Positions 13,434 to 20,182 of a stretch of DNA of 20,182 nucleotides are shown one piece after another. The stretch lies in assembly GCA_003539495.1 (NCBI GenBank), contig DPPB01000032.1, forward strand, positions 331 through 20,512. The letters run 5' to 3'. This DNA comes from Oscillibacter sp. (GTDB taxonomy: Bacteria > Bacillota > Clostridia > Oscillospirales > Oscillospiraceae). Made by a program: the position numbers and the translations under genes. Below the pieces are notes generated by a model. The model did not search any database, had not been told where the DNA came from, and worked only from the letters and a program-made list of their open reading frames with translations. The number at the start of each line of letters is the position of its first letter. Position 1 is the stretch's first letter.

Positions 13434-14825
13434 ATGGCTATATTGAAAGTTATTCAAGATTTTGGCAACTGGTTCTGGGGCATTCCCATTCTGATCCTCA
13501 TCGGCGGCGGCGGTCTGTTCCTGACCATCTATTTGGGCTTCCCTCAGATCCGTCACTTTGGCTACGCCATGAGCCAGACCTTCGGTAAGATGTTTGCCAA
13601 GAAGGAGGAGGGCAAGGTCCGTCCCATTTCCGCCGCATTTGCGGCACTGGCCTGCGCCGTTGGCGCCTCCAACATCGTTGGTGTGCCTGTGGCCATCGCC
13701 CTGGGTGGCCCCGGAGCCGTGTTTTGGATTTGGGTTCTGGCCATCCTCGGTATGTGCACCAAGTATTGCGAGGTTGCGTTGGGCATCAAGTACCGCCGTA
13801 AAAACGACGTGGGCGAGTGGGTCGGCGGCCCGGCTTACTATCTGCGTGGCCTGGGCAAGAAGATTGGCGTTGTGTTCGGCGTCGGCTATGCCTTCTTCTT
13901 CATGATCGAGCTGGTTCCCTCCCTGGCCTCTCAGGGCGTTTCCGCTGCTGAGCAGTTCAACGTGTTCGGCGCAAACCAGACGATCACCGGTATCATCATT
14001 GCTGTTCTGGTGGGCGTGATCCTGGCCGGCGGATTCAAGCGTGTGTCCAGCGTCACCGATATCCTGGTTCCCGTGATGGCCTGCCTGTATGTGGTGGGCG
14101 CTCTGGTCATCATCTTCACCAACGTGGGCGAGCTGCCTGCTGTCTTCGGCATGATCTTTAAGGATGCCTTCACTGGCCGCGCTGCTGTGGGCGGCTTCGC
14201 CGGTGCCACCATCATGGCTGCGATCCGCTGGGGCGCTGCCCGCGGTGTGTACTCCAATGAGGCGGGCGTGGGCTCCACCATCGCCGGTCACTGCACCGCC
14301 GATACGGATCACCCCATCCGTCAGGCTCAGTTCGGTATCTTTGAGGTCTTTATGGATACCATCGTCATCTGCACCATTACCTCTCTGACCGTTCTGTGCT
14401 CCGGCGTGTGGACCCAGGAGGGTCTGAGCTCCGGCCAGCTGGCACTGGCTGCCTTCCAGTCCGTGTTCGGCAACTTCGGCGCCATCTTCGTTGCCGTCAC
14501 GGTGTTCCTGTTTGTGTTCTCCACGATTATCTCCGCTGGCTTCTTCGGCCAGATTCAGGCTGAGATCCTGTTCGGCCGTAAGTTCTCCAAGGTGTGGGTA
14601 TATATTTATCCCCTGTTCATCTGCATCGCCTGCGCGTTCTCCAACGTGACCACCATGTACATGATCCTTGACGGCTTCCTGGCCGTGGTCGTCATCCTGA
14701 ACATGATTGGCCTGGTGTTCATGTGCAAGCAGGTGAAGGACCTGCAGAGGGAGTATTACAACACGCCCGGTATGTACTACCTGGCTGACAGGGCTGCCAA
14801 GGAGGCCAAAAAAGCCGCAAAGTAA
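13434..14825 (+). CDS. Sodium:alanine/glycine symporter (AGCS family)
   Basis: A 463-residue integral membrane protein with 10 or more hydrophobic segments. Family landmarks include GASNIVGVPVAIALGGPG, the loop CEVALGIKYR, DVGEWVGGPAYYL, RGVYSNEAGVGS, and a late ISAGFFGQIQAE segment. AGCS proteins import alanine, glycine or related small amino acids with Na+ or H+. I chose ATG 13434, with AAAGGAG seven bases upstream, over the in-frame ATG at 13416 that has none. It is the last gene of the operon and would supply or export the amino acid handled by the two hydrolases. Confidence 0.94.
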   Translation: MAILKVIQDFGNWFWGIPILILIGGGGLFLTIYLGFPQIRHFGYAMSQTFGKMFAKKEEGKVRPISAAFAALACAVGASNIVGVPVAIALGGPGAVFWIWVLAILGMCTKYCEVALGIKYRRKNDVGEWVGGPAYYLRGLGKKIGVVFGVGYAFFFMIELVPSLASQGVSAAEQFNVFGANQTITGIIIAVLVGVILAGGFKRVSSVTDILVPVMACLYVVGALVIIFTNVGELPAVFGMIFKDAFTGRAAVGGFAGATIMAAIRWGAARGVYSNEAGVGSTIAGHCTADTDHPIRQAQFGIFEVFMDTIVICTITSLTVLCSGVWTQEGLSSGQLALAAFQSVFGNFGAIFVAVTVFLFVFSTIISAGFFGQIQAEILFGRKFSKVWVYIYPLFICIACAFSNVTTMYMILDGFLAVVVILNMIGLVFMCKQVKDLQREYYNTPGMYYLADRAAKEAKKAAK

Positions 14826-15016
14826 TGGCTGACACAGCACGACACAGTGATAACCCTAACCCATTTACTGATATTTCCTGCGTTTTGTGTGTTTACTCCT
14901 CACTGAATTCCTCAGCAAAGGGTGCTGGCTTCGGCCGGCGCCGGATCCCGGTCCGGCCTTGTGCCGGGCCGGGCTTCCAATGCGCTCTGATGCAAAATAG
15001 CCCCAGTCAAAATCAT

Positions 15017-15061
15017 AACCACCAGTTATCTGGTGGTTTCAGCGTGTTGAAATAGTTTTTT
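15017..15061 (+). repeat. Hairpin with CCACCAG/CTGGTGG arms, copy 1
   Basis: AACCACCAG (15017-15025), loop TTAT, CTGGTGGTT (15030-15038): a 9-bp perfect stem. A run of seven or more T follows only about 15 nt later, so it may serve as terminator of the symporter operon, but imperfectly. A related hairpin lies at 15198-15231. Confidence 0.45.
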
Positions 15062-15197
15062 TGCCCCTCTGCTAAGCTTTTGAAGCCTTGAAAAAGCTTC
15101 AAAAAACTACGGATTTCAGTGGGGAGAGACACCCTTCCTGCCTTTCCCTCACACTCCTTTCCTTACTGTTATCGCAAATCCTATCCCTTTATCGACA

Positions 15198-15231
15198 GCC
15201 TCAAGCCACCAGTTTATTGGCGGTTTGAGGC
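15198..15231. repeat. Hairpin with CCACCAG arms, copy 2
   Basis: A stem of about 15 pairs with one mismatch (GCCTCAAGCCACCAG against TTGGCGGTTTGAGGC, loop TTTA). Its inner part resembles the hairpin at 15017-15038, about 160 bp away. Confidence 0.45.
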
Positions 15232-15245
15232 TGCATTACCACTTC

Positions 15246-15273
15246 AGACAGCCGCTGCAAGCGGCTGTCTTTT
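15246..15273 (+). terminator. Terminator-like hairpin
   Basis: AGACAGCCGC and GCGGCTGTCT form a perfect 10-bp stem with a 5-base loop, followed by TTTC. No gene directly precedes it on plus; a weak T-tract lowers confidence. Confidence 0.45.
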
Positions 15274-15309
15274 CACGCCTTCTTGTTACGGTATTATCAG
15301 CATTTCAGG

Positions 15310-15350
15310 AAAAAAATATAGGATTGCTATTTTTGTTAAAATAGCAATCC
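15310..15350 (-). terminator. Terminator of the tRNA-Gln gene
   Basis: A 13-bp perfect stem (GGATTGCTATTTT with AAAATAGCAATCC, loop TGTT) starts 5 bp past the tRNA CCA end on minus and is followed by TATATTTTTTT. Confidence 0.9.
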
Positions 15351-15355
15351 TATGT

Positions 15356-15429
15356 TGGCAGCGGGAGAAGGATTCGAACCCTCACATACGGAGTCAGAGT
15401 CCGCTGTGCTACCTTTACACAATCCCGCT
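15356..15429 (-). tRNA. tRNA-Gln, anticodon CUG, CCA encoded
   Basis: The minus strand folds as a 74-nt cloverleaf. The acceptor is AGCGGGA/TCCCGCT with discriminator G and an encoded CCA; the D-stem is GTGT/GCAC with loop AAAGGTA; the anticodon arm is GCGGA-CTCTGAC-TCCGT; the T-arm is GAGGG-TTCGAAT-CCTTC. The loop places CTG at 34-36, reading CAG (glutamine). It stands alone with its own promoter and terminator, not in a tRNA cluster. Confidence 0.95.
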
Positions 15430-15450
15430 GTGTCCCGAAGAACAAAAACT

Positions 15451-15478
15451 ATTATACAGGATTTGAGAGGTTTGTCAA
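15451..15478 (-). promoter_or_regulatory. Promoter of tRNA-Gln
   Basis: On minus, TTGACA (15473-15478), 16 bp, TATAAT (15451-15456), placing the transcript start about 15 bp before the tRNA. Confidence 0.85.
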
Positions 15479-15502
15479 CAGTTTTTTTCTTCGGGGCGGT
15501 TT

Positions 15503-16066
15503 TTATTTTTGAATCAATAGATCGGCGGAGGTAAAGTATTTCTTCAGCGGCTTATACAGCAGGGCAAATACCACCACGCACAGGATGATGCTGGGCAGCA
15601 TGTAGCTCCCGTTGTAGAGCAGGGAGTAAAACCACGGGCTGGTCATGGTCATGCCGAAGAACTCGTCAGGCATATAGACGCCCCAGACGAAAACGCCGAT
15701 AAGATAGTGGACCAGGAAGCGCAGCACGCCGCCGATGAGGGTGCCGTAATACACACTCCACTTCCGGCGGGACAGCAGGCCTGCGCCGAAGCCCAGGGCC
15801 ACAAAGGCCAGGAAGTAGTCGCAGATGATGGTGGTCCAATCGATGGAGAACTTGTTGCCGATGAGATAGGTGATGGCGCCGTAAACCAGGCCGGCACCGG
15901 CGCCCCAGCCGCAGCCGTACCGAGCGGCGAACAGAATAATGGGCAGCATCTCCAGGGTCACGGAGCCGCCGTTGGGGAACTCATAGAGCTTGATAAGGCT
16001 CAGAATTTCCGCCATGGCAATGAAAATAGCGGCTTCGCAAAGCATTTTGGTTTTTGTGTTTTTCAT
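15503..16066 (-). CDS. thiT: Energy-coupled thiamine transporter, S component ThiT
   Basis: The 187-residue protein has about six membrane segments and the ThiT-like block PNGGSVTLEMLPI at 31-43, followed by AARYGCGWGAGAGLVYG. ThiT binds thiamine with very high affinity and works with the shared ECF module (EcfA, EcfA', EcfT), which is encoded elsewhere. The assignment is strongly supported by a TPP riboswitch directly upstream. I chose ATG 16066, with GGAGG at 16073-16077; the open frame up to 16120 runs through the riboswitch terminator. No terminator follows, so some transcripts may run into the tRNA gene. Confidence 0.93.
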   Translation of the reverse strand: MKNTKTKMLCEAAIFIAMAEILSLIKLYEFPNGGSVTLEMLPIILFAARYGCGWGAGAGLVYGAITYLIGNKFSIDWTTIICDYFLAFVALGFGAGLLSRRKWSVYYGTLIGGVLRFLVHYLIGVFVWGVYMPDEFFGMTMTSPWFYSLLYNGSYMLPSIILCVVVFALLYKPLKKYFTSADLLIQK

Positions 16067-16081
16067 GTTGCATCCTCCAAT

Positions 16082-16112
16082 AAAAAAATTCCCGCATGGC
16101 GAGCCATGCAGG
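16082..16112 (-). terminator. Expression-platform terminator of the TPP riboswitch
   Basis: On minus, CCTGCATGGC...GCCATGCGGG forms a stem with a very short loop and is followed by AATTTTTTTA. It lies between the aptamer and the thiT ribosome site, so TPP binding would end transcription before thiT. Confidence 0.82.
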
Positions 16113-16146
16113 CGTCGCAATGCGGAACGAAAAGACAGTATGTGCG

Positions 16147-16238
16147 CATTCCTACGCCGGCATTACCCGGATCAGGTTCGAGGGACCGGGCGGCTATACG
16201 CCCATCTCAGCCGGCATGCGCCAGCACCCCTTGGATTG
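16147..16238 (-). promoter_or_regulatory. TPP riboswitch (THI element) aptamer
   Basis: On minus it carries the conserved TPP landmarks in order: GGGGTGCT, GGCTGAGAT (pyrimidine-sensor helix), then ACCTGATCCGGGTAATGCC and GGCGTAGGAA. The variable P3-like stem is GGGCGTATAGCCGCCC. The weak P1 closing helix is CAATCC with GGAATG. It senses thiamine pyrophosphate and controls thiT. Confidence 0.95.
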
Positions 16239-16245
16239 TGGCACC

Positions 16246-16274
16246 ACTATAACATTGTTTTTTCCTGTTGTCAA
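16246..16274 (-). promoter_or_regulatory. Promoter of the thiT transcript
   Basis: On minus, TTGACA (16269-16274), 17 bp, TATAGT (16246-16251); the predicted start coincides with the start of the aptamer. Its -35 box overlaps that of the divergent promoter by 5 bp. Confidence 0.82.
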
Positions 16275-16296
16275 GAGGCGATGGACGTGTTATACT
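16268..16296 (+). promoter_or_regulatory. Promoter of the DUF4430-like lipoprotein gene
   Basis: TTGTCA (16268-16273), 17 bp, TATACT (16291-16296), about 20 bp before the ribosome site. Confidence 0.78.
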
Positions 16297-16321
16297 GCAG
16301 GAGAAAAAGGAGGTGCTATTC

Positions 16322-16759
16322 TTGAAAAAAATGAGAAAAATAATAGCCTTTTTGCTGGCTTTGGCCATGGCGCTGACCCTGTGCGCCTGTGCAAAGCCCA
16401 CGCCTATTGCCGCGGGCAAGAACACTGTGGGTGTGAAGGACGGCGAGACCCTGGGCCAGGGTGCAACGGCCTTTACCGTTGAGGTGACGGACGCCCAGGG
16501 CACTAAAACGGACTTCACTGTGAAAACCGATGAAAAAACCGTGGGTGCGGCCCTGCAGGCCCTGAACATCATCAGCGGCGAGGTGAGCGATTACGGTCTG
16601 TATATCAAGGAGGTCATCGGCATTACCGCGGACTATGACACGGACGGCACATACTGGGCCTTTTACATCGACGGACAGTACGCCGCCACCGGCGTGGATA
16701 TGACCGATGCTCAAAACGGCGCAGTATATGGCTTTGCCGTGGAAAAAGTAGAGGCATAG
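16322..16759 (+). CDS. DUF4430-like lipoprotein
   Basis: The 145-residue product has a lipoprotein signal (MKKMRK, hydrophobic stretch, LCAC with lipidated C23). The mature part (FTVEVTDAQGTKTDFTVKTDEKTVGAALQAL, split here only for description; then YGLYIKEVIGI and TYWAFYIDGQYAATGVD) has the features of DUF4430/transcobalamin-C-terminal-like domains. These are extracellular and often found beside ECF-type vitamin transporters. I chose TTG 16322, because AAGGAGG ends 8 bp upstream; ATG 16331 would be 17 bp away. It is divergent from thiT, so a role in vitamin capture is an inference; it is not part of the riboswitch transcript. Confidence 0.85.
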   Translation: MKKMRKIIAFLLALAMALTLCACAKPTPIAAGKNTVGVKDGETLGQGATAFTVEVTDAQGTKTDFTVKTDEKTVGAALQALNIISGEVSDYGLYIKEVIGITADYDTDGTYWAFYIDGQYAATGVDMTDAQNGAVYGFAVEKVEA

Positions 16760-16772
16760 GTAAAATAAGGAT

Positions 16773-16800
16773 AAAAAAACGGCCCGGGGGCCGTTTTTTT
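16773..16800. terminator. Bidirectional terminator between convergent genes
   Basis: AAAAAAACGGCC and GGCCGTTTTTTT form a 12-bp perfect stem with loop CGGG. The A- and T-tracts allow it to stop both the lipoprotein gene on plus and the penicillin-binding-protein operon on minus. Confidence 0.9.
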
Positions 16801-16881
16801 ATCAAGAAAAGAGGAGGAATAGTTGATAGGGGTCGGCGGTGACGCTGCCCCTACCGATGCGCCGCAAGAGGAGCAGAGCGC

Positions 16882-18231
16882 TTACAGCAGCTCTGCCGCC
16901 GTGCGCAGCACCTGGGCTGCGGCGCTGCCGGCTACGGCGCTGCCGCCGCCGCCGTTTTCCACCAGCGCTACAAAGGCCAGGGGGAGGTCGTCGCTGTCCA
17001 CGAATCCGGCAAACCAGCTGTGAGGCGCCTTGCCCTGCCCCACCTCGGCGGTGCCGGATTTGGCGCACACCGGCAGGTCGCCAAAGCGGCTCTGGCCATA
17101 GGTCTCCGTGACGTTGTTGCGCAGCATGTCGGCCAGAGCTTGACAGGTGTCGGCGCTCCACAGGTGCATCGTCCCGGAGGTGCCGGTGCTGCGGGCCGCC
17201 GTGCCGGTCATGGACGTGACCTTATCCAGCAGATACGGCTCCCGGGCGCTGCCCCGGCCGGCGATGGCGCCCATCATGGTCATCAGGGCGCAGGGATTTG
17301 CCAGATCCTCGTACTGGCCCACGCCGGACCAGCCCACCTCGCTGTCATTTTCGCTGATAACGTAGGTCCCGGCGGCGGTGTCGATGCCGCTGACGCTGCC
17401 GCCATCCAGCAGCCCGGCCTGCTGCGCGTAGCTGGAGAGGGTGTCCCCTCCCAGCTCCATGGCCAGCTGGGCAAAAACGCAGTTGCAGGAGTTTGCCATG
17501 GCTCCGTAAAAGTCCATATCCCCGTGGACATAGGGGCAGGTGATGGTGTCGCCGCCGATGGTGACGCTGCCGCTGCAGTGGAAGGTGCGGTTTGCCACAC
17601 CCTCCAGCTTTTCCAGGGCGGCAGCCGCAGTGACCACCTTAAAAACGGAGCCGGGGGTAAAGGCGGAGGAAAGGAAACGGTTCAGATATACGCCGTCATA
17701 TTGCGTGTCCCCATCCCGGATCTCCGGGGGATCTGCGGGGTCAAAGCTGGGGGAGGACACCATGCACAGGATTTCGCCGGTTTGGTAGTTGTATACACCG
17801 ATGGTACCCTTGGCACCGTTCAGGGCCTCATAGGCCGCCGTCTGCAACCGGCTGTCCAGGGTCAGATACACCCGTCCGCCGCCGCCGGCGGTGCCGGTGA
17901 GCAGGCTGTAGCCGATGAGCTGCTTCTGAAAGTTCTGCAGGGCGGAGGTGGAGATGTTCCCCTCCCTGTCCCCTACGGCGTGCAGGGTGGCCCGGCGGAG
18001 AGTGTCGTCGTCACTGTATGCCCCCTGGGCTGCATCGTACAGCACAATGCCGCTGCGGTCCAAAATCTGTCCCAGAACCGGTATGCCGCTATCATATGCA
18101 CTCAGATTTCCGGGGAAGGAGGCCCAGCGGCTGCCCAGAGCCACATAGCGCACGGTATACAGGACCAGCCCCGCCACAAACAGGATCAGTAATATATAAA
18201 TAAGGAGTGTCCGCTGCTTGACCTGCTTCAC
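16882..18231 (-). CDS. Class B penicillin-binding protein (transpeptidase), PbpA/FtsI-like
   Basis: The 449-residue protein has one N-terminal membrane anchor (about 8-28) and a transpeptidase domain with all three motifs: SxxK as S195-K198 in PGSVFK, SxN as S248-N250 in ANSCN, and KSGT at 391-394. It crosslinks peptidoglycan outside the membrane and is a beta-lactam target. It is shorter than classical PBP2/FtsI because the region before the transpeptidase domain is small, as in PbpA-type proteins. It starts with GTG at 18231, preceded by AGGAGG, and the start overlaps the stop of the upstream SEDS gene in GTGA. Such coupling fits a SEDS glycosyltransferase-transpeptidase pair. Confidence 0.93.
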   Translation of the reverse strand: MKQVKQRTLLIYILLILFVAGLVLYTVRYVALGSRWASFPGNLSAYDSGIPVLGQILDRSGIVLYDAAQGAYSDDDTLRRATLHAVGDREGNISTSALQNFQKQLIGYSLLTGTAGGGGRVYLTLDSRLQTAAYEALNGAKGTIGVYNYQTGEILCMVSSPSFDPADPPEIRDGDTQYDGVYLNRFLSSAFTPGSVFKVVTAAAALEKLEGVANRTFHCSGSVTIGGDTITCPYVHGDMDFYGAMANSCNCVFAQLAMELGGDTLSSYAQQAGLLDGGSVSGIDTAAGTYVISENDSEVGWSGVGQYEDLANPCALMTMMGAIAGRGSAREPYLLDKVTSMTGTAARSTGTSGTMHLWSADTCQALADMLRNNVTETYGQSRFGDLPVCAKSGTAEVGQGKAPHSWFAGFVDSDDLPLAFVALVENGGGGSAVAGSAAAQVLRTAAELL

Positions 18232-20057
18232 TTGTCCTCCTCCTTTCCGAAAATCTTATCCACCGGGATGTCCGGCCGGTCGGCGAAAAAGCCCTCTTGC
18301 GGAGCCTTGGGCCGGGCCTTGGGTGCAGGCGCGGCTTTCTTCTCCTGCTGCTGCGGAGCCAGCTTGCTCAGCCGCAGGGCAAAGCTGGCGTTCTGCCGGG
18401 TGTCGGCGGCCTTCAGATAGGCCATGAGCCCCCAGCAGGAGATCATGCTGGAGCCCCCCATGGATACAAAGGGAAAGGTCACCCCTGTCAGTGGCAGCAG
18501 ATCCACTGCGCCCAGCACGTTCAGCGCCATCTGACACACCAGCATGGCGGCAGTGGCGCAGGAAAGAATGGTGTAGAAGGAGGAGCGGGCAGCAGCGGCG
18601 CAGCGCAGGGTGAATACAATGGGGATCACCAGTGCTGCCACACAGCACAGGGCCAGCAGGAAGCCGAACTCCTCACCCACTACGCCGAATACCAGATCCG
18701 TGTTGGCTGCACCCACATATTTGAGCCAGCCATCCTTCGGCCCCACTCCGAACAGCCCGCCCGAGGCCATGGCGCTCATGGTCCGGGTCTGCTGATAGCC
18801 TATGTCCTGGGCATAATCCCAGGCGTGCCGCCAGGCGGCGAAGCGGTCGGCGATATAGGGCTTGAAGCGCAGGATGATCCCGCAGCCAAAGGCCGCCGCC
18901 GCCACCATCATGGCGATGGACGGCAGGTCGCCGGTGCGCAGGAAGGCAATACACAAAAAGGCCACGAAAAAGATCAGTGCCGTGCCGAAGTCACTCATCA
19001 GTGCCAGGCATCCCACGCAATAGGCGGAAAACAGAATGGTGAAGACCAGGTTCCTCTTGGCGAACAGCCGATCCAGGGTGGCGGCCCCGGCCAGGATAAA
19101 GGCAATCTTCACCAGCTCTGAGGGCTGAAAGGAGAGGGGGCCGATGGAGATCCAGTTTTTCGCGCCGAAGATACGCTCGCCCAGCACCACGTTAAAGGCC
19201 AGCAGCGCCCCGGCGGCAATGGCCACCGGCCACCGGGCCCGGATGGATAGATGCAGGTCCCGCAGCACCCCGCTTATTGCCAGAAACAGCACCATGCCCA
19301 TGACCACGGTAATGAGCAGCTTATAGAGAGATGCCGGGTCGTAGGCGGCCGTTACCGCAGCGCCTATGCTGATAAGCAGGAAAATCAGAGACTCCAGCTC
19401 ATAAGCGGATCGCTGGGCTGCCCGATATACGCCGTACAGGACCCAGGACAGCAGCGCCAATCCCCCAAAGGCAACCCCCGTGGGCAGCCGATCCTCCGCC
19501 TGAGCCGTGAGAAATACCTGCAGAAACAGGAGGGCCTGGCATACGTTCACCAGCACCAGAGTCCCCGCCTGGGAGGTGTGCCGGTGCCGCTGCTCCTCCA
19601 CCCGCCGCCGGGCCACCTTGGCCTCATCGGATTCCGTGGAGGGGAAGAAGTACATCTCCACGCCGCCCACGGCGACGCAATCCCCCGCCTTCAGTGAAGC
19701 TGCGGCCAGGGTGCGCTCCCCATTGAGCAGAACCCCACTGCTGCGGTTCACCGGGTACACCGTCCATTGGCCCCGGTCATCCCGGCAGATGGCGGCGTGG
19801 CACCGGGACACGGAAGGGAAGTTCACCCGCACATCGGCGCTGCGCATCCGGCCCACCATGTTCTCCCAATGAGTCAGATCATACCGGGCGCCGTTGGACA
19901 GGCTGACAAAGCCCCACACCTCCGGCGCCTCACGATTGCCAAGCAGGGAAATGCCGCAGCGCAGCAGTACCCACGCCGCCGCCGCCAACAGCACGATCCG
20001 CCCCACCCACAGAGTCGCGGGCAGCGCAGTTGCCAAGTTTGAAAAAAATGCAGACAT
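18228..20057 (-). CDS. FHA-SEDS fusion: FtsW/RodA/SpoVE-family peptidoglycan glycosyltransferase
   Basis: The 609-residue membrane protein begins with one membrane segment (about 15-37), then an FHA domain at about 50-135: GRMRSADVRVNFPSVSRCHA matches the FHA core GR..S..SR.H, and SSGVLLNGE supplies the conserved LNG. About ten membrane segments of a SEDS polymerase follow (about 170-575), with SDFGTALIFF, the DYAQDIGYQQTRTMSAMASGG block, and FGVVGEEFGF. A basic Ala/Pro/Lys tail ends the protein. SEDS proteins polymerise lipid II; FHA domains bind phosphothreonine, which suggests control by a Ser/Thr kinase. GAGG five bases upstream supports the ATG at 20057. It forms a two-gene operon with the penicillin-binding protein. 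Whether it serves division, elongation or sporulation is not decided. Confidence 0.92.
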   Translation of the reverse strand: MSAFFSNLATALPATLWVGRIVLLAAAAWVLLRCGISLLGNREAPEVWGFVSLSNGARYDLTHWENMVGRMRSADVRVNFPSVSRCHAAICRDDRGQWTVYPVNRSSGVLLNGERTLAAASLKAGDCVAVGGVEMYFFPSTESDEAKVARRRVEEQRHRHTSQAGTLVLVNVCQALLFLQVFLTAQAEDRLPTGVAFGGLALLSWVLYGVYRAAQRSAYELESLIFLLISIGAAVTAAYDPASLYKLLITVVMGMVLFLAISGVLRDLHLSIRARWPVAIAAGALLAFNVVLGERIFGAKNWISIGPLSFQPSELVKIAFILAGAATLDRLFAKRNLVFTILFSAYCVGCLALMSDFGTALIFFVAFLCIAFLRTGDLPSIAMMVAAAAFGCGIILRFKPYIADRFAAWRHAWDYAQDIGYQQTRTMSAMASGGLFGVGPKDGWLKYVGAANTDLVFGVVGEEFGFLLALCCVAALVIPIVFTLRCAAAARSSFYTILSCATAAMLVCQMALNVLGAVDLLPLTGVTFPFVSMGGSSMISCWGLMAYLKAADTRQNASFALRLSKLAPQQQEKKAAPAPKARPKAPQEGFFADRPDIPVDKIFGKEEDK

Positions 20058-20084
20058 AAGGACCTCACATATACATTAAATACT

Positions 20085-20113
20085 ATTATAAATCCTATCG
20101 TATAATAGCACGT
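20085..20113 (-). promoter_or_regulatory. Possible promoter of the FHA-SEDS operon
   Basis: A perfect TATAAT (20085-20090) lies 28 bp before the start codon on minus, but no recognisable -35 box is at 17 bp. It could need an activator or another sigma factor. Confidence 0.3.
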
Positions 20114-20182
20114 TTTTGCCCAAAAGGGAAGTGTATAGCGTGTGACATTAGTGTAAGTGAAGGCAGGGATTAAAAAAAGTAA

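Larger units (their letters stand above)
14826..15309. other. Non-coding stretch with several hairpins
   Basis: No convincing gene is visible. It holds a GC-rich inverted repeat at 14933-14958 (GGCCGG...CCGGCC) within a CCGG-rich patch, the hairpins at 15017-15038 and 15198-15231, a small stem TTTTGAAGC/GCTTCAAAA at 15078-15104, and a terminator-like hairpin at 15246-15273. The short open frames here read through these hairpins and lack ribosome sites. Confidence 0.5.

Noticed and set aside
14825..15466. Two open frames of 76 and 115 codons
   Set aside because: They run through hairpins and, for the second, through the antisense of tRNA-Gln; no ribosome sites or recognisable domains.
1..20182. 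CRISPR array, prophage, integrase, rRNA or full insertion sequence
   Set aside because: No regularly spaced repeats, phage genes or transposase genes were seen on either strand.

Overview
The window looks like a chromosomal segment of a moderately GC-rich Gram-positive anaerobe of the class Clostridia, most likely an Oscillospiraceae-type gut bacterium. This is inferred from strong AGGAGG-type ribosome sites, TTGACA/TATAAT promoters, lipoprotein-type binding proteins, an E3 fused to a lipoyl domain, ThiT under a TPP riboswitch, and a SEDS/penicillin-binding-protein pair. It was not tested against a database.

Layout. (1) 1-3002, plus strand: the end of a 2-oxoacid dehydrogenase E2, a lipoyl-domain E3 (lpdA) and a lipoate-protein ligase (lplA), i.e. 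the tail of a pyruvate/acetoin-type dehydrogenase operon together with the enzyme that lipoylates it. A 17-bp bidirectional terminator closes it. (2) 3257-5882, minus strand: a polar amino-acid ABC importer (binding lipoprotein, permease, ATPase) with its own promoter and a perfect ArgR-like ARG box in the leader. (3) 6267-8703, minus strand: a LarA-family (nickel-pincer) 2-hydroxyacid racemase homologue overlapping a PLP aminotransferase. (4) 9018-9737, minus strand: an XRE regulator divergent from (5) 9991-14825, plus strand: a YtcJ-like amidohydrolase, a RocB-like M20 peptidase and a Na+/alanine-glycine symporter. Two similar inverted repeats lie in the regulator/amidohydrolase intergenic region. 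(6) 14826-15310: a non-coding stretch with several hairpins. (7) A lone tRNA-Gln(CUG), then thiT with a TPP riboswitch, divergent from a DUF4430-like lipoprotein gene; their -35 boxes overlap. (8) 16882-20057, minus strand: an FHA-SEDS (FtsW/RodA-like) fusion overlapping a class B penicillin-binding protein.

Regions 2-5 read as one amino-acid acquisition and catabolism neighbourhood: import of amino acids or conjugates, hydrolytic release by the amidohydrolase and M20 enzyme, then transamination and hydroxyacid isomerisation. The exact substrate cannot be read from sequence; the ARG box and RocB similarity hint at arginine-type compounds.

The most unusual signal is a pair of about 190-nt non-coding elements (4748-4939 and 6065-6255) in inverted orientation on either side of the binding-protein gene. 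Each is flanked by 34-bp direct repeats, and in both cases the repeated 34 bp is a complete hairpin. The two hairpins are unrelated in sequence, so the repeats look like target duplications. I interpret this as a small structured mobile element that inserts at intrinsic-terminator or attenuator hairpins and duplicates the whole hairpin.
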